Assembly: GCA_022712075.1 (NCBI GenBank)
Contig: JALAHE010000117.1
Location: 1 to 20,257, forward strand
DNA from: Galactobacter sp.
Lineage (GTDB): Bacteria > Actinomycetota > Actinomycetes > Actinomycetales > Micrococcaceae
Reading direction: 5' to 3'
DNA: 20,257 nucleotides
The notes beneath the pieces are model-generated. The model ran no database searches, was not told where the DNA came from, and saw only the letters and a list, made by a program, of their open reading frames with translations. Positions 7,397 through 14,566 of this stretch are shown here, piece by piece. Within the stretch, counting starts at the first letter, position 1. Each line of letters begins with the position of its first letter. A program made the position numbers and the translations under genes.

Positions 7397-7406
7397 GGTA
7401 GGTCAC
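7380..7406. promoter_or_regulatory. 27-bp imperfect palindrome, probable operator
   Basis: Arms GTTACCTAGCCTT and AAGGGTAGGTCAC flank a single central G (7393); 11 of the 13 base pairs match. The palindrome overlaps the candidate -10 TAGCCT and ends 50 bases before the flavoprotein start. It has no T-tract and sits in a promoter region, so a dimeric repressor site fits better than a terminator. The regulator is unknown; the AraC-family protein two genes along is one candidate, though such proteins usually prefer direct repeats. Confidence 0.6.
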
Positions 7407-7456
7407 GGGCGCCCTGGTGTGTGGGTGCCCCCAGCGCAACACCCCCAGGAGAGACA

Positions 7457-9373
7457 GTGCAGTTTCATCACCACGGCTACGTTGACCACGATCCGCGCCT
7501 GCAGGCCGCGGCCGGCGTGGGCGTCGATCGCTCGGCCGAGCTGCCCGAGGTCATGGATGTCCTGATCGTCGGAACGGGCCCCGCCGGCATGCTCCTGGCG
7601 GCCCAGCTCTCCGCCTTCCCCGACATCGACGCCCGCATCATCGACTCCCGCGAGGAGCGCCTGCGCGTGGGCCAGGCCGACGGCGTGGCCTGCCGCTCCG
7701 TGGAGACCTTCCAGGCCTTCGGCTTCGCCGAGGACCTCATCCGCGAGGCCTACCACATCACCGAAACCGTCTTCTGGGGCCCGAACCCGGCCAACCGCGG
7801 CAACATCATCCGCGAATCCCGCCGCCCCGACGATCCGCGCGGCCACTCGGAGTTCCCGCACCTCGTGTGCAACCAGGTGCGCGTGCAGGACAAGTTCGCC
7901 GAGTTCATGGCCAACTCGCCCTCCCGCATGGGCCGCGATTTCGGCTACGAGTTTGTGGGCCAGGTGCGCGAGGACGGCACCGAGTACCCCATCGTCTCCA
8001 CGCTGCGCCGCACCACGGGGGAGCACGCAGGCGAGGAGCTCACCGTGCGCTCCAAGTACCTCGTGGGCTGCGACGGCGCCCGCTCCAACGTCCGCCGCTC
8101 GCTCGGCCTCAAGCTGCGCGGCGACTCGGCGAACCACGCCTGGGGCGTCATGGACGTGCTCGTCGACACCGACTTCCCCGATGTGCGCACCAAGGGCGTC
8201 ATCCAGGCGCACGACGGCCGCTCCATCCTGCTGATTCCCCGCGAGGGCGGCCACCTGGTCCGCTTCTACGTCGACCTCGGCGAGGTGCCCGAGGGCGACA
8301 ACGGCTCGGTGCGCGAGACCACGGTGGAGCAGTGCGTGCAGCTCGCCAATTCGATCCTGAACCCCTACACCATCACGGTGAAGCAGGTGGCCTGGAGCTC
8401 CGTGTACGAGGTGGGCCAGCGCGTGGCCGATCACTTCGACGACGCCTCCGAGGGTGGGCGTGCCCCGCGCGTGTTCATCGCCGGCGACGCGTGCCACACG
8501 CACTCGGCCAAGGCCGGTCAGGGCATGAACGTCTCCATGCAGGACACGTTCAACCTGGGCTGGAAGCTCGCGCACGTGCTGCGCGGTCAGGCCCCGGAGT
8601 CGCTACTTGCCACGTACTCGGCCGAGCGCCAGCGCATCGCGGTGGACCTCATCACCTTCGACAAGCAGTGGAGCTCGCTCATGGCGGCCGGCCCGCTCGA
8701 TCCGGAGCACCCGGAGCGCGGCGGCGTTGACCCCGAGGTGATCCAGGAGTTCTACCAGCGCAGCTTCGACTTCACGATGGGCTTCGGTACGCGCTACGAG
8801 CTGGCGGGCCTCACGGGCACCGACGCGTTCCAGTCGCTGGCCGCCGGCTACCCGCTGGGCGAGCGCTTCCGTTCAGCCAAGGCCATGCGCCTGGCCGACG
8901 GCAACGCTCGCGAGCTGGGCCACCACCACCAGGCCGACGGCCGCTGGCGCGTCTACGCCTTCGCCGACGCTCCGGCGCCGGGGCAGCCCTCCAAGCTCGA
9001 GGACTTCGCCGCCTGGCTGGCCTCGGACCCGGCCTCGCCCGTGCTGCGCTACACCGCCGAGGGTGCCGACATCGACTCGCTCTTCGACGCCAAGGTGATC
9101 TACCAGCAGGGCTACGAGGACCTCAGCATCATGGATGCGCCGGAGATCTTCCGCCCGCGCATCGGCCCGCTGCAGATGATGGACTACGAGAAGGTCTACG
9201 CGAGCCTCGAGGGCGAGAGCATCTTCGATGCACGCGGCGTGAGCCGCGAGGGCGCGGTCGTGCTCGTCCGCCCGGACATGTATGTCTCCGCCGTCCTCCC
9301 GCTGGATCGCCCGGAGCTCCTGGCGGCGCACCTTGACGCGGTGCTGCAGCAGCCGGTGGCCGCCGGCCTCTGA
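7457..9373 (+). CDS. FAD-dependent aromatic monooxygenase (phenol 2-monooxygenase / 3-hydroxybenzoate 4-monooxygenase-like)
   Basis: A class A flavoprotein hydroxylase expected to use FAD, NAD(P)H and O2 on a phenolic ring. The FAD-binding GTGPAG motif is at 39-44, the DG motif at CDGARS (D206) and the GD motif at AGDACHTHSAKAGQGMN (D344). Residues from about 440 to the end form the thioredoxin-like dimerisation domain of phenol hydroxylases, ending in VLVRPDMYVSAVLPLDRPE. Length is 638 aa, as in phenol hydroxylase and MobA. The start is GTG 7457 with AGGAGAG at 7447-7453. It is followed by a terminator and then an AraC-family regulator. No ring-cleavage or reductase gene is nearby, so the substrate is unknown. 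Family firm, substrate open. Confidence 0.9.
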   Translation: MQFHHHGYVDHDPRLQAAAGVGVDRSAELPEVMDVLIVGTGPAGMLLAAQLSAFPDIDARIIDSREERLRVGQADGVACRSVETFQAFGFAEDLIREAYHITETVFWGPNPANRGNIIRESRRPDDPRGHSEFPHLVCNQVRVQDKFAEFMANSPSRMGRDFGYEFVGQVREDGTEYPIVSTLRRTTGEHAGEELTVRSKYLVGCDGARSNVRRSLGLKLRGDSANHAWGVMDVLVDTDFPDVRTKGVIQAHDGRSILLIPREGGHLVRFYVDLGEVPEGDNGSVRETTVEQCVQLANSILNPYTITVKQVAWSSVYEVGQRVADHFDDASEGGRAPRVFIAGDACHTHSAKAGQGMNVSMQDTFNLGWKLAHVLRGQAPESLLATYSAERQRIAVDLITFDKQWSSLMAAGPLDPEHPERGGVDPEVIQEFYQRSFDFTMGFGTRYELAGLTGTDAFQSLAAGYPLGERFRSAKAMRLADGNARELGHHHQADGRWRVYAFADAPAPGQPSKLEDFAAWLASDPASPVLRYTAEGADIDSLFDAKVIYQQGYEDLSIMDAPEIFRPRIGPLQMMDYEKVYASLEGESIFDARGVSREGAVVLVRPDMYVSAVLPLDRPELLAAHLDAVLQQPVAAGL

Positions 9374-9390
9374 GCCCTTCACCCGCCCGA

Positions 9391-9428
9391 CGGCGCCGGG
9401 GAACCTTAGGCGGTTCCCCGGCGCCGTT
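9391..9428 (+). terminator. Hairpin terminator after the flavoprotein gene
   Basis: A perfect 16-bp stem (ACGGCGCCGGGGAACC at 9391-9406 with its complement at 9413-9428) and a 6-base loop, 17 bases after the stop. It separates the flavoprotein from the AraC-family gene. Confidence 0.87.
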
Positions 9429-9524
9429 GGCGCGCGAGGGGGCGGAGCGCGGCGCGGGCATGGACACCGCTTGGCCGGCGGTCGCACCGGCGGGAGAATG
9501 ATGGACAGAGCAGGGGAGGACACC

Positions 9525-10472
9525 GTGGAGTCGAGCGTCATCGAGGTCGAGGACGTCAACGCGTGGCATCGCGTGGTCTCCGAGCGCCTCATGCCGCTCG
9601 CGATCGATTCCTCCGCCAACCCCGACTTCAGGGCCTCCGTCACCGCGCAGGCCTTCGCCGGGGTGCGGCTTGCCCGGGTGCGCGCTGGCAAACACGCGGC
9701 CGAGCGCACTCACCGGCTCGCCGCCGGCGGCGATCCGCACTACTGGCTCGCGCTGCAGATCGCCGGCCGGAGCACCATCTCCCAAGCCGGCCGCACGGCG
9801 GAGCTCGCGCCGGGGGAGCTGGCCGTCTACGACTCCTCGATGCCATATCGCCGGGAGTTCCCCGGCGACTCCGACACCCTGGTGGTGCTCATCCCGCAGC
9901 AGCTCATCAGCCTCCCGCCGCAGGCCCTTGCACTCATCGCCGGGCTCCGCATCGGTGCGGAGGACGGGATGGGGGCCGTCCTCTCCGCGTTCCTCTCCTC
10001 CGTGGCGGCGCATCTCCACGAGCTGCGGGACGGGCAGGGCGCCAGCACGGTTCACGCCCTCCTGGAACTCGTGACGGCAGTGTTCTCGGAGCAGTTCGGG
10101 CTCGTGGCGCCGCATCGCTCGGCCAGGCGTCTGGACGAGGTGATGCGGATCCGCGCGTGGATGATGGACCGCTTGGGGGACCCCACGCTGGATCCGGCCG
10201 AAATCGCCGCAGCCCATTTCATCTCCACGCGCCAGCTGCACGTGCTCTTCCATGAACAGGGAAGCAGCGTGGGCACGTGGCTACGCGAGCGCCGGCTGGA
10301 CGCCGCGCGCCGCGATCTGCAGACGCCGGGGGAGGACTCCGGCATCGCGGCCATCGCCGAGCGCTGGGGCTTCGGGGACCCGGCCCACTTCGCTCGGGCC
10401 TTCAAGCGGGCCTATGGCGTGAGCCCGAGGGCATTCAGGGACGCTTCCCGCCATGGGCGCCAGGCGAGCTGA
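9525..10472 (+). CDS. AraC-family transcriptional regulator
   Basis: A 315-aa regulator. Residues about 10-190 resemble the AraC-binding-like N-terminal domain found in FeaR-type regulators of aromatic-amine or aromatic-acid catabolism (WHRVVSERLMPL near 14-25, an ELAPGELAVYDSSMPY segment near 93-108). The C-terminal AraC double helix-turn-helix covers about 205-305, with the second helix pair in IAERWGFGDPAHFARAFKRA and YGVSPRAFR at its end. It follows an aromatic-type monooxygenase in the same direction, suggesting that the gene is its target. GTG 9525 has a GGGGAGG box at 9513-9519; ATG 9498 or 9501 would add eight or nine residues with poorer spacing. No clear promoter is seen between 9429 and 9524. 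Confidence 0.88.
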   Translation: MESSVIEVEDVNAWHRVVSERLMPLAIDSSANPDFRASVTAQAFAGVRLARVRAGKHAAERTHRLAAGGDPHYWLALQIAGRSTISQAGRTAELAPGELAVYDSSMPYRREFPGDSDTLVVLIPQQLISLPPQALALIAGLRIGAEDGMGAVLSAFLSSVAAHLHELRDGQGASTVHALLELVTAVFSEQFGLVAPHRSARRLDEVMRIRAWMMDRLGDPTLDPAEIAAAHFISTRQLHVLFHEQGSSVGTWLRERRLDAARRDLQTPGEDSGIAAIAERWGFGDPAHFARAFKRAYGVSPRAFRDASRHGRQAS

Positions 10473-10475
10473 GAG

Positions 10476-10509
10476 CGTCACCAGCGTGCCCGGTGGCCCG
10501 CTGGTGACG
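10476..10509. repeat. Inverted repeat between the AraC-family gene and the GT39-like gene
   Basis: CGTCACCAGCG (10476-10486) pairs perfectly with CGCTGGTGACG (10499-10509) around 12 bases. It begins four bases after the AraC-family stop and ends ten bases before the -10 hexamer of the next gene. It could terminate the upstream transcript, be an operator over the -35 region, or both. No T-tract follows. Confidence 0.65.
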
Positions 10510-10519
10510 TGGACCACCG

Positions 10520-10525
10520 TAAGAT
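10520..10525 (+). promoter_or_regulatory. -10 hexamer for a leaderless transcript
   Basis: TAAGAT is followed by exactly six bases (ctttgc) and then GTG 10532. A transcript starting at the usual distance would begin at the start codon, so the mRNA should lack a 5' leader. This agrees with the absence of any ribosome binding site. Confidence 0.6.
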
Positions 10526-10531
10526 CTTTGC

Positions 10532-11995
10532 GTGATACAGCTCTCCGTCGCCACTTCGAGCTCAGCCCCGCGCGCTCACGGCCGCTTCGGGCTCCTCGCC
10601 ACCGCTCTCGGGGTGGCCGCCGCGGTGATCTCCTTTGTCCTGACCTGGCGACATTCCATCGGCAACGACGAGGGCGCGACCCTCACCAGCGCGCTGCGCG
10701 GGTGGGGTGCGTTGTGGGAAGAAGTGGTGCACCTGGACGCGGTGCACGCCGGGTACTACGCCTTGATGCACCTGTGGTTCGACGTCGTCCCGGCCAACCC
10801 CTCGACCCTACGATTGCCGAGCGCAGTGTTTGTCGGGGCCGCCGTGGTGCTTTTGGCGTTCATCGGCCGCAGGCTCTTCACCCCCGCAACGGGCCTTGCC
10901 GCTGCCGCCGTCCTCGCCGTCATGCCGCGGGTGACCTATGTCGGCTCAGATGCGCGCTCGCTTGCTCTCGCGTTGGCCCTGTCGCTTGCCGCCACGTTGG
11001 TGCTGCTCCGGGCGGGGGAGGGGCGCGGAGCGCGCCGGTGGGTCCTGTACGCGGCGCTGGTCTTCCTGGCCGCGTTCGTGAACTTCTACACCTTGCTCGT
11101 GGTGCCCGCGCACCTCCTCATGCTTGGTACCCGGGGAGCCAGGGTGCGGGCGCTCGCGTCGGCCGGGAGCGGCGCCCTGCTGGCGTCGCCTGTCATCCTC
11201 CTGGCGGCCGGGCAGTCGGGGCAGCTCGGATGGTTGGAAACCACTGGATGGCACAGCGTGCGAGAGGTCCTCGTTGAGCAATTCGCGGATACGAGCACCC
11301 TCGCGGCGCTGGGGCTGTGGATCGGGGCGATTGCCGGCCTGATGGTGCTCATTCGGCGCGAGCGGCGTCTGGTGCCGGCCATGCTGTGGTGGCTGCTTGG
11401 CCCCACCGGACTCCTCCTGTTGATCTCCCTGGTCCAGCCGCTGTATCACCCGCGCTACGTGACGGCATCGGCCCCAGCGCTGGCCTTGCTCGTGGGGCTC
11501 GCCCTTGTTGCCTTGCCGCGACGATGGATGTTCTGGGTCGGTCTCGTGCTCATTGCCTCGCTGTGCATCCCAGCGTGGGCGGCACGCAGGACTGCGGTGG
11601 GGCTCGACGGCAGCCGTTGGGACGTAGTGGCCGCGGCCGTGCGCCAGGAACGAGAGCCGGCCGTCGCCGACGTCGTGGTTTACGGACCCATGCCGAAGAA
11701 GACCCACCGCAGCCACCGGCGGGTGGCGCTGTCCTACCCCGATGCCTTCGCGGGTGCGGTCGATCTCACGCTGGGCGCGCCGAGCGAGCAGAACGAGTAC
11801 CTGTGGGGTGCCGACGATGCGCCGCTTTCGCACCTGGATCGCCTCGACGGACGCGACCGCGTCCTCATTCTCGTGGCACAGAGCGAACGTGCCGGCTGGG
11901 CCGGGCCGCTGGAGGCCGAGCTGCAACGCCGGGGCTTCGCGTTGGAGGCTCAGCGAGAGGTGCGCGGCAGCGACATCGTGGTGTACAGGCGATAG
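10532..11995 (+). CDS. GT39-like polytopic membrane glycosyltransferase (GT-C fold)
   Basis: A polytopic membrane protein of 487 aa resembling the protein mannosyltransferase/ArnT-like GT39 group. After the first membrane segment (about 18-38) comes an external loop with the acidic pair in GNDEG (D46, E47), the hallmark place for the GT-C catalytic acid, then HLDAVHAGYYALMHLWF. About nine or ten membrane segments run to roughly residue 355. The last ~130 residues are soluble, ending DIVVYRR. It probably uses a polyprenyl-phosphate sugar on the outer face of the membrane. It is separate from the MptB/GT87 genes further along but functionally related. The start is GTG 10532, supported by the leaderless promoter; there is no Shine-Dalgarno. 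Sugar and acceptor cannot be told. Confidence 0.78.
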   Translation: MIQLSVATSSSAPRAHGRFGLLATALGVAAAVISFVLTWRHSIGNDEGATLTSALRGWGALWEEVVHLDAVHAGYYALMHLWFDVVPANPSTLRLPSAVFVGAAVVLLAFIGRRLFTPATGLAAAAVLAVMPRVTYVGSDARSLALALALSLAATLVLLRAGEGRGARRWVLYAALVFLAAFVNFYTLLVVPAHLLMLGTRGARVRALASAGSGALLASPVILLAAGQSGQLGWLETTGWHSVREVLVEQFADTSTLAALGLWIGAIAGLMVLIRRERRLVPAMLWWLLGPTGLLLLISLVQPLYHPRYVTASAPALALLVGLALVALPRRWMFWVGLVLIASLCIPAWAARRTAVGLDGSRWDVVAAAVRQEREPAVADVVVYGPMPKKTHRSHRRVALSYPDAFAGAVDLTLGAPSEQNEYLWGADDAPLSHLDRLDGRDRVLILVAQSERAGWAGPLEAELQRRGFALEAQREVRGSDIVVYRR

Positions 11996-12057
11996 CGTCC
12001 CTGGCGCCTGGCGCCTGGGGCTCGAGCGGGCTCTGGGCCTCGGGCACAATGGGCAAA

Positions 12058-12097
12058 ACAAAGCATCCCCGGTTCAACAGAACCGGGGATGCTTTGT
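12058..12097. terminator. Bidirectional terminator between the GT39-like gene and tRNA-His
   Basis: A perfect 18-bp stem (12058-12075 with 12080-12097) with a 4-base loop. On the minus strand the hairpin runs into a T-rich TTTGTTTTG tract, making a textbook terminator for tRNA-His. On the plus strand it closes the GT39-like gene, 62 bases after its stop. Confidence 0.9.
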
Positions 12098-12102
12098 ATC
12101 CG

Positions 12103-12175
12103 GGTGAGTAACGGGGCTTGAACCCGCGACCTTCTGGACCACAACCAGACGCTCTACCAGCTGAGCTATACCCAC
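12103..12175 (-). tRNA. tRNA-His (anticodon GTG)
   Basis: The minus strand folds into a full cloverleaf. The acceptor stem is GTGGGTA with TACTCAC (one G-T pair), the D arm GCTC/GAGC, the anticodon stem TCTGG/CCAGA with loop TTGTGGT, and the T arm GCGGG-TTCAAGC-CCCGT. The discriminator is C73 and the base before position 1 is G, the identity elements of tRNA-His; that G-1 is at 12176. CCA is not encoded. It lies downstream of orn on the same strand, an arrangement also known in mycobacteria. Confidence 0.96.
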
Positions 12176-12195
12176 CACAATCCCTGAGGATTGTG
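12176..12195 (-). repeat. Leader hairpin directly 5' of tRNA-His
   Basis: CACAATCC (12176-12183) and GGATTGTG (12188-12195) form a perfect 8-bp inverted repeat that abuts the mature 5' end, so in the precursor a hairpin sits directly against the RNase P cleavage site. A third copy of ACAATCC lies at 12226-12232 over the candidate promoter. Confidence 0.6.
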
Positions 12196-12228
12196 TTCCG
12201 TTCCCTTTCGGGCCCGGCAACAAGAACA

Positions 12229-12234
12229 ATCCTA
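12229..12234 (-). promoter_or_regulatory. Candidate -10 hexamer of tRNA-His
   Basis: The minus strand reads TGTAGGAT here, an extended -10 (TAGGAT) about 54 bases before the mature tRNA. It would allow transcription independent of orn. The stretch 12196-12291 holds nothing else I recognise. Confidence 0.45.
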
Positions 12235-12291
12235 CACGAGATTTTGAGTGCTCACGACCACGGGGTTCCTCCGGCGGGCGTGAGAGGCGTG

Positions 12292-12897
12292 TCAGTCCTG
12301 GGTCAGCTCGACGGCGATGCCCTGCGCCTCCGCCGCGGACGGGCCCGGCGCGGGCACCATGATCGCCTCGCGGTAGTACTTGAGCTCGTTGATGGAATCC
12401 AGGATGTCGCCCAACGCCCGGTGGTTGCCCGTCTTGGCGGGGGAGTTGTAGTAAGCCTGGGGATACCAGCGGCGCGCGAGTTCCTTGATCGAGGAAACGT
12501 CGACGATGCGGTAATGGAGGTGCTCGATGACCTCGGGCATATCGCGCACGAGGAAGTTCTTGTCGTTGCCGACCGAGTTGCCGGCCAGCAGCGCCTTTCC
12601 GGGGTGCGTCACGAAGCGTTTGATGTAGGCCAGGACCTGGTCGGTGGCCTCGCGCATCGTGATGCCCTGCGGCAGTTCCTCGAGCAGCCCCGAGGTCACG
12701 TGCATGTTGCGCACAAAATCGTTCATGCCGGCGACGGCCTCGTCGGTGGGCTTAATCACCACGTCGAGGCCGGGATCGAGGACGTTGAGTTCGGCGTCCG
12801 TGATGACCACGGCCACCTCGATGAGGGCGTCCCTGTCCAGGTCCAGGCCCGTCATCTCGCAGTCAATCCAGACCAAAGCGTTGTTCATGTCGTTCAC
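12292..12897 (-). CDS. orn: Oligoribonuclease
   Basis: A DEDDh 3'-5' exonuclease that degrades 2-5-nt RNAs, including pGpG from cyclic-di-GMP turnover. The metal-binding residues are visible: D12 and E14 in IDCEMTG, D112 in GNSVGNDKNF, H159 and D164 in NHRALGD. Length of 201 aa is normal, with a short acidic tail. GTG 12897 is used here; ATG 12888 (three codons in) is the alternative and also begins NNALVW. A TAGGGT hexamer ends seven bases before GTG 12897 on the minus strand, which would make the message leaderless. The gene is followed by tRNA-His and lies divergent from the MptB-like pair. Confidence 0.94.
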   Translation of the reverse strand: MNDMNNALVWIDCEMTGLDLDRDALIEVAVVITDAELNVLDPGLDVVIKPTDEAVAGMNDFVRNMHVTSGLLEELPQGITMREATDQVLAYIKRFVTHPGKALLAGNSVGNDKNFLVRDMPEVIEHLHYRIVDVSSIKELARRWYPQAYYNSPAKTGNHRALGDILDSINELKYYREAIMVPAPGPSAAEAQGIAVELTQD

Positions 12898-12994
12898 GCG
12901 GCCAACCCTACCGCCGCAGTGTGTACCGAGCCGGGGCCGTTCCAGCCCGGTGCGCCCACCGTCCCGCCTCCCGGGCCCCCAAGGACCGTTTTGC

Positions 12995-13000
12995 TAGGCT
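12995..13000 (+). promoter_or_regulatory. Candidate -10 hexamer of the mannosyltransferase operon
   Basis: TAGGCT at 12995-13000, 42 bases before ATG 13043, in the intergenic space divergent to orn. A CTGTC/GACAG pair (12999-13003, 13015-13019) flanks the expected start site. No standard -35 is visible. Confidence 0.35.
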
Positions 13001-13042
13001 GTCGCGAGTCCCTAGACAGGCGGTGAAAGGGTTTTCCCGGCC

Positions 13043-14566
13043 ATGAGTAATGCGGTCGCGACGACTGCGCCGAACGGAGCGCGGCAGCGCGCTGTCACGG
13101 GTGTCGTGGCGCTGGGATTCCTGGGAGCGGTCCTCGTGGCCCTCGGTTCGCTCGGCGTCGGCTGGCTCGCCGTTGGCTCCCCGCTGAACCGCTGGCGCTG
13201 GCTCGTGCCGTGGCGGGTGGAGATGCCAGGCGTCTTCGCCTCGGTGGTGATCCTCACCGTCGGCGTCTGGGTCATGTACGTGGCGTGGTTGCGCCTCGGC
13301 CGACTGCTGCGCCCGTGGGGGACATCGCTCAAGGAGCTGTGGATCGCCTCGGTTCTCTGGTCCGTTCCCCTCCTGCTTGCCGTTCCCATCTTCAGCCGCG
13401 ACGTGTACGCGTATATCGGCCAGGGGCGCATCGTCTTGGGTGGGGGCGACCCCTATCTCGAGTCCATCTCGTCCGTACCCAACTGGTTGCAGCTGGGCGC
13501 CGACGTCAACTGGGCCGAGTCGCAGACCGCCTACGGGCCGCTGTTCTATTGGCTGGCCGCTGGCGTCGTGAGCGTGACCGGTCTGGCCGTCGAGCCGGCC
13601 ATCCTGCTCTTCCGGATCCTCGCGTGGGGCGGCATCGCGCTCACCCTCGTGTACGTGCCCAAGCTCGCGGCGCTGCACCAGGTCAACGGGGTGAAGGCCA
13701 CGTGGATCACCGTAGCCAACCCCTTCTTCCTGCTCTCCTTTGTCGCCAGCGCGCACAACGATGCGCTCATGGTGGGCCTGTCCGTGGCGGCGGTGTACTA
13801 CGCGGCCAAACGCCGGGGCGTGCTCGCGATCGTGCTGCTTGTTGCGTCGGTGGGCATCAAGCCGATCACCCTCGTCCTGCTGCCCTTCATCGGGCTGCTG
13901 TGGGCCGGCCCGCGCGCCAGCTGGCCGCGCAAGATCCTCTTCTGGGCGCTCTCCGCGATCTTGGCCATTGGCCTCTGCGCCGTGATGGGCCTGCCCGGAG
14001 GCTTCGGTTTCGGCTGGGTCAGCGCCACCCTCTCCGCCGGAGGCGGCTACCTCGTGTGGTTCGCCCCGCTCGGCATCTTTGCCGGTGCCCTCATCGGGGT
14101 CACGGGAGGGCTCGGCCTCGACTCAGGGTGGGTGCTACCCGTCGTACAGCTGCTCGGACGCCTCGCCGCGCTGGGCATCATCGCCATCCTGCTCTTCCGC
14201 GGCTCGTACTCCCGCCTGGTCCAGCGCATGCTCCTGGGCTTCACGGCCCTCGTGGTGCTCTCGCCCGTGGTGCAGCCCTGGTACCTCCTCTGGCTCCTTC
14301 CCTTCTTTGCAGCGACGGGCATCCGTGACGATTGGCAGCTGCTCTGGGTGTACGCCACGGTCGCCTTCTTCATCGCCTTCGGCTGCTTCGATCAGGTCTT
14401 CCTCTGGCAGTTCAACATGGAGTGGAAGCCGCTCGTGCAGCTGGCCTCCATCGCTACCTCGGTACTGTGCCTGCTGGGCCTCCTGGTGTTCTCGCGCCGG
14501 CTGCGGACCGAGGTCTCGGAACTGATCCCGCGCGCCAGGTGGGCGCGGTGGTGGAGCAAGGGATGA
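13043..14566 (+). CDS. MptB-like polyprenol-phosphomannose-dependent alpha-1,6-mannosyltransferase, copy 1
   Basis: A 507-aa polytopic GT-C enzyme. The family pattern is complete: the likely catalytic acid in FSRDVYAYIGQGR (D120) in the first large external loop, GGDPY just after, YGPLFYW (164-170), ANPFFLLSFVASAHND further on, GIKPI, and a C-terminal QPWYLLWLLPFF. MptB and MptA extend the alpha-1,6-mannan backbone of lipomannan from polyprenyl-phosphate mannose. It heads an operon: its TGA overlaps the ATG of a paralogue by four bases. The best ribosome binding site is a weak GAAAGGG at 13024-13030, rather far from ATG 13043. MptA versus MptB role, and even mannose as the sugar, are inferred from family resemblance. 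Confidence 0.85.
   Translation: MSNAVATTAPNGARQRAVTGVVALGFLGAVLVALGSLGVGWLAVGSPLNRWRWLVPWRVEMPGVFASVVILTVGVWVMYVAWLRLGRLLRPWGTSLKELWIASVLWSVPLLLAVPIFSRDVYAYIGQGRIVLGGGDPYLESISSVPNWLQLGADVNWAESQTAYGPLFYWLAAGVVSVTGLAVEPAILLFRILAWGGIALTLVYVPKLAALHQVNGVKATWITVANPFFLLSFVASAHNDALMVGLSVAAVYYAAKRRGVLAIVLLVASVGIKPITLVLLPFIGLLWAGPRASWPRKILFWALSAILAIGLCAVMGLPGGFGFGWVSATLSAGGGYLVWFAPLGIFAGALIGVTGGLGLDSGWVLPVVQLLGRLAALGIIAILLFRGSYSRLVQRMLLGFTALVVLSPVVQPWYLLWLLPFFAATGIRDDWQLLWVYATVAFFIAFGCFDQVFLWQFNMEWKPLVQLASIATSVLCLLGLLVFSRRLRTEVSELIPRARWARWWSKG

Noticed and set aside
7383..7403. Palindrome read as a DtxR/IdeR iron box
   Set aside because: The TAGG half-sites are superficially alike, but the spacing and central bases do not fit the 19-bp iron-box consensus, and the gene is not an iron gene.
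12001..12018. Short direct repeat of CTGGCGC after the GT39-like gene
   Set aside because: Only two copies plus a fragment; no more than expected in GC-rich intergenic DNA.
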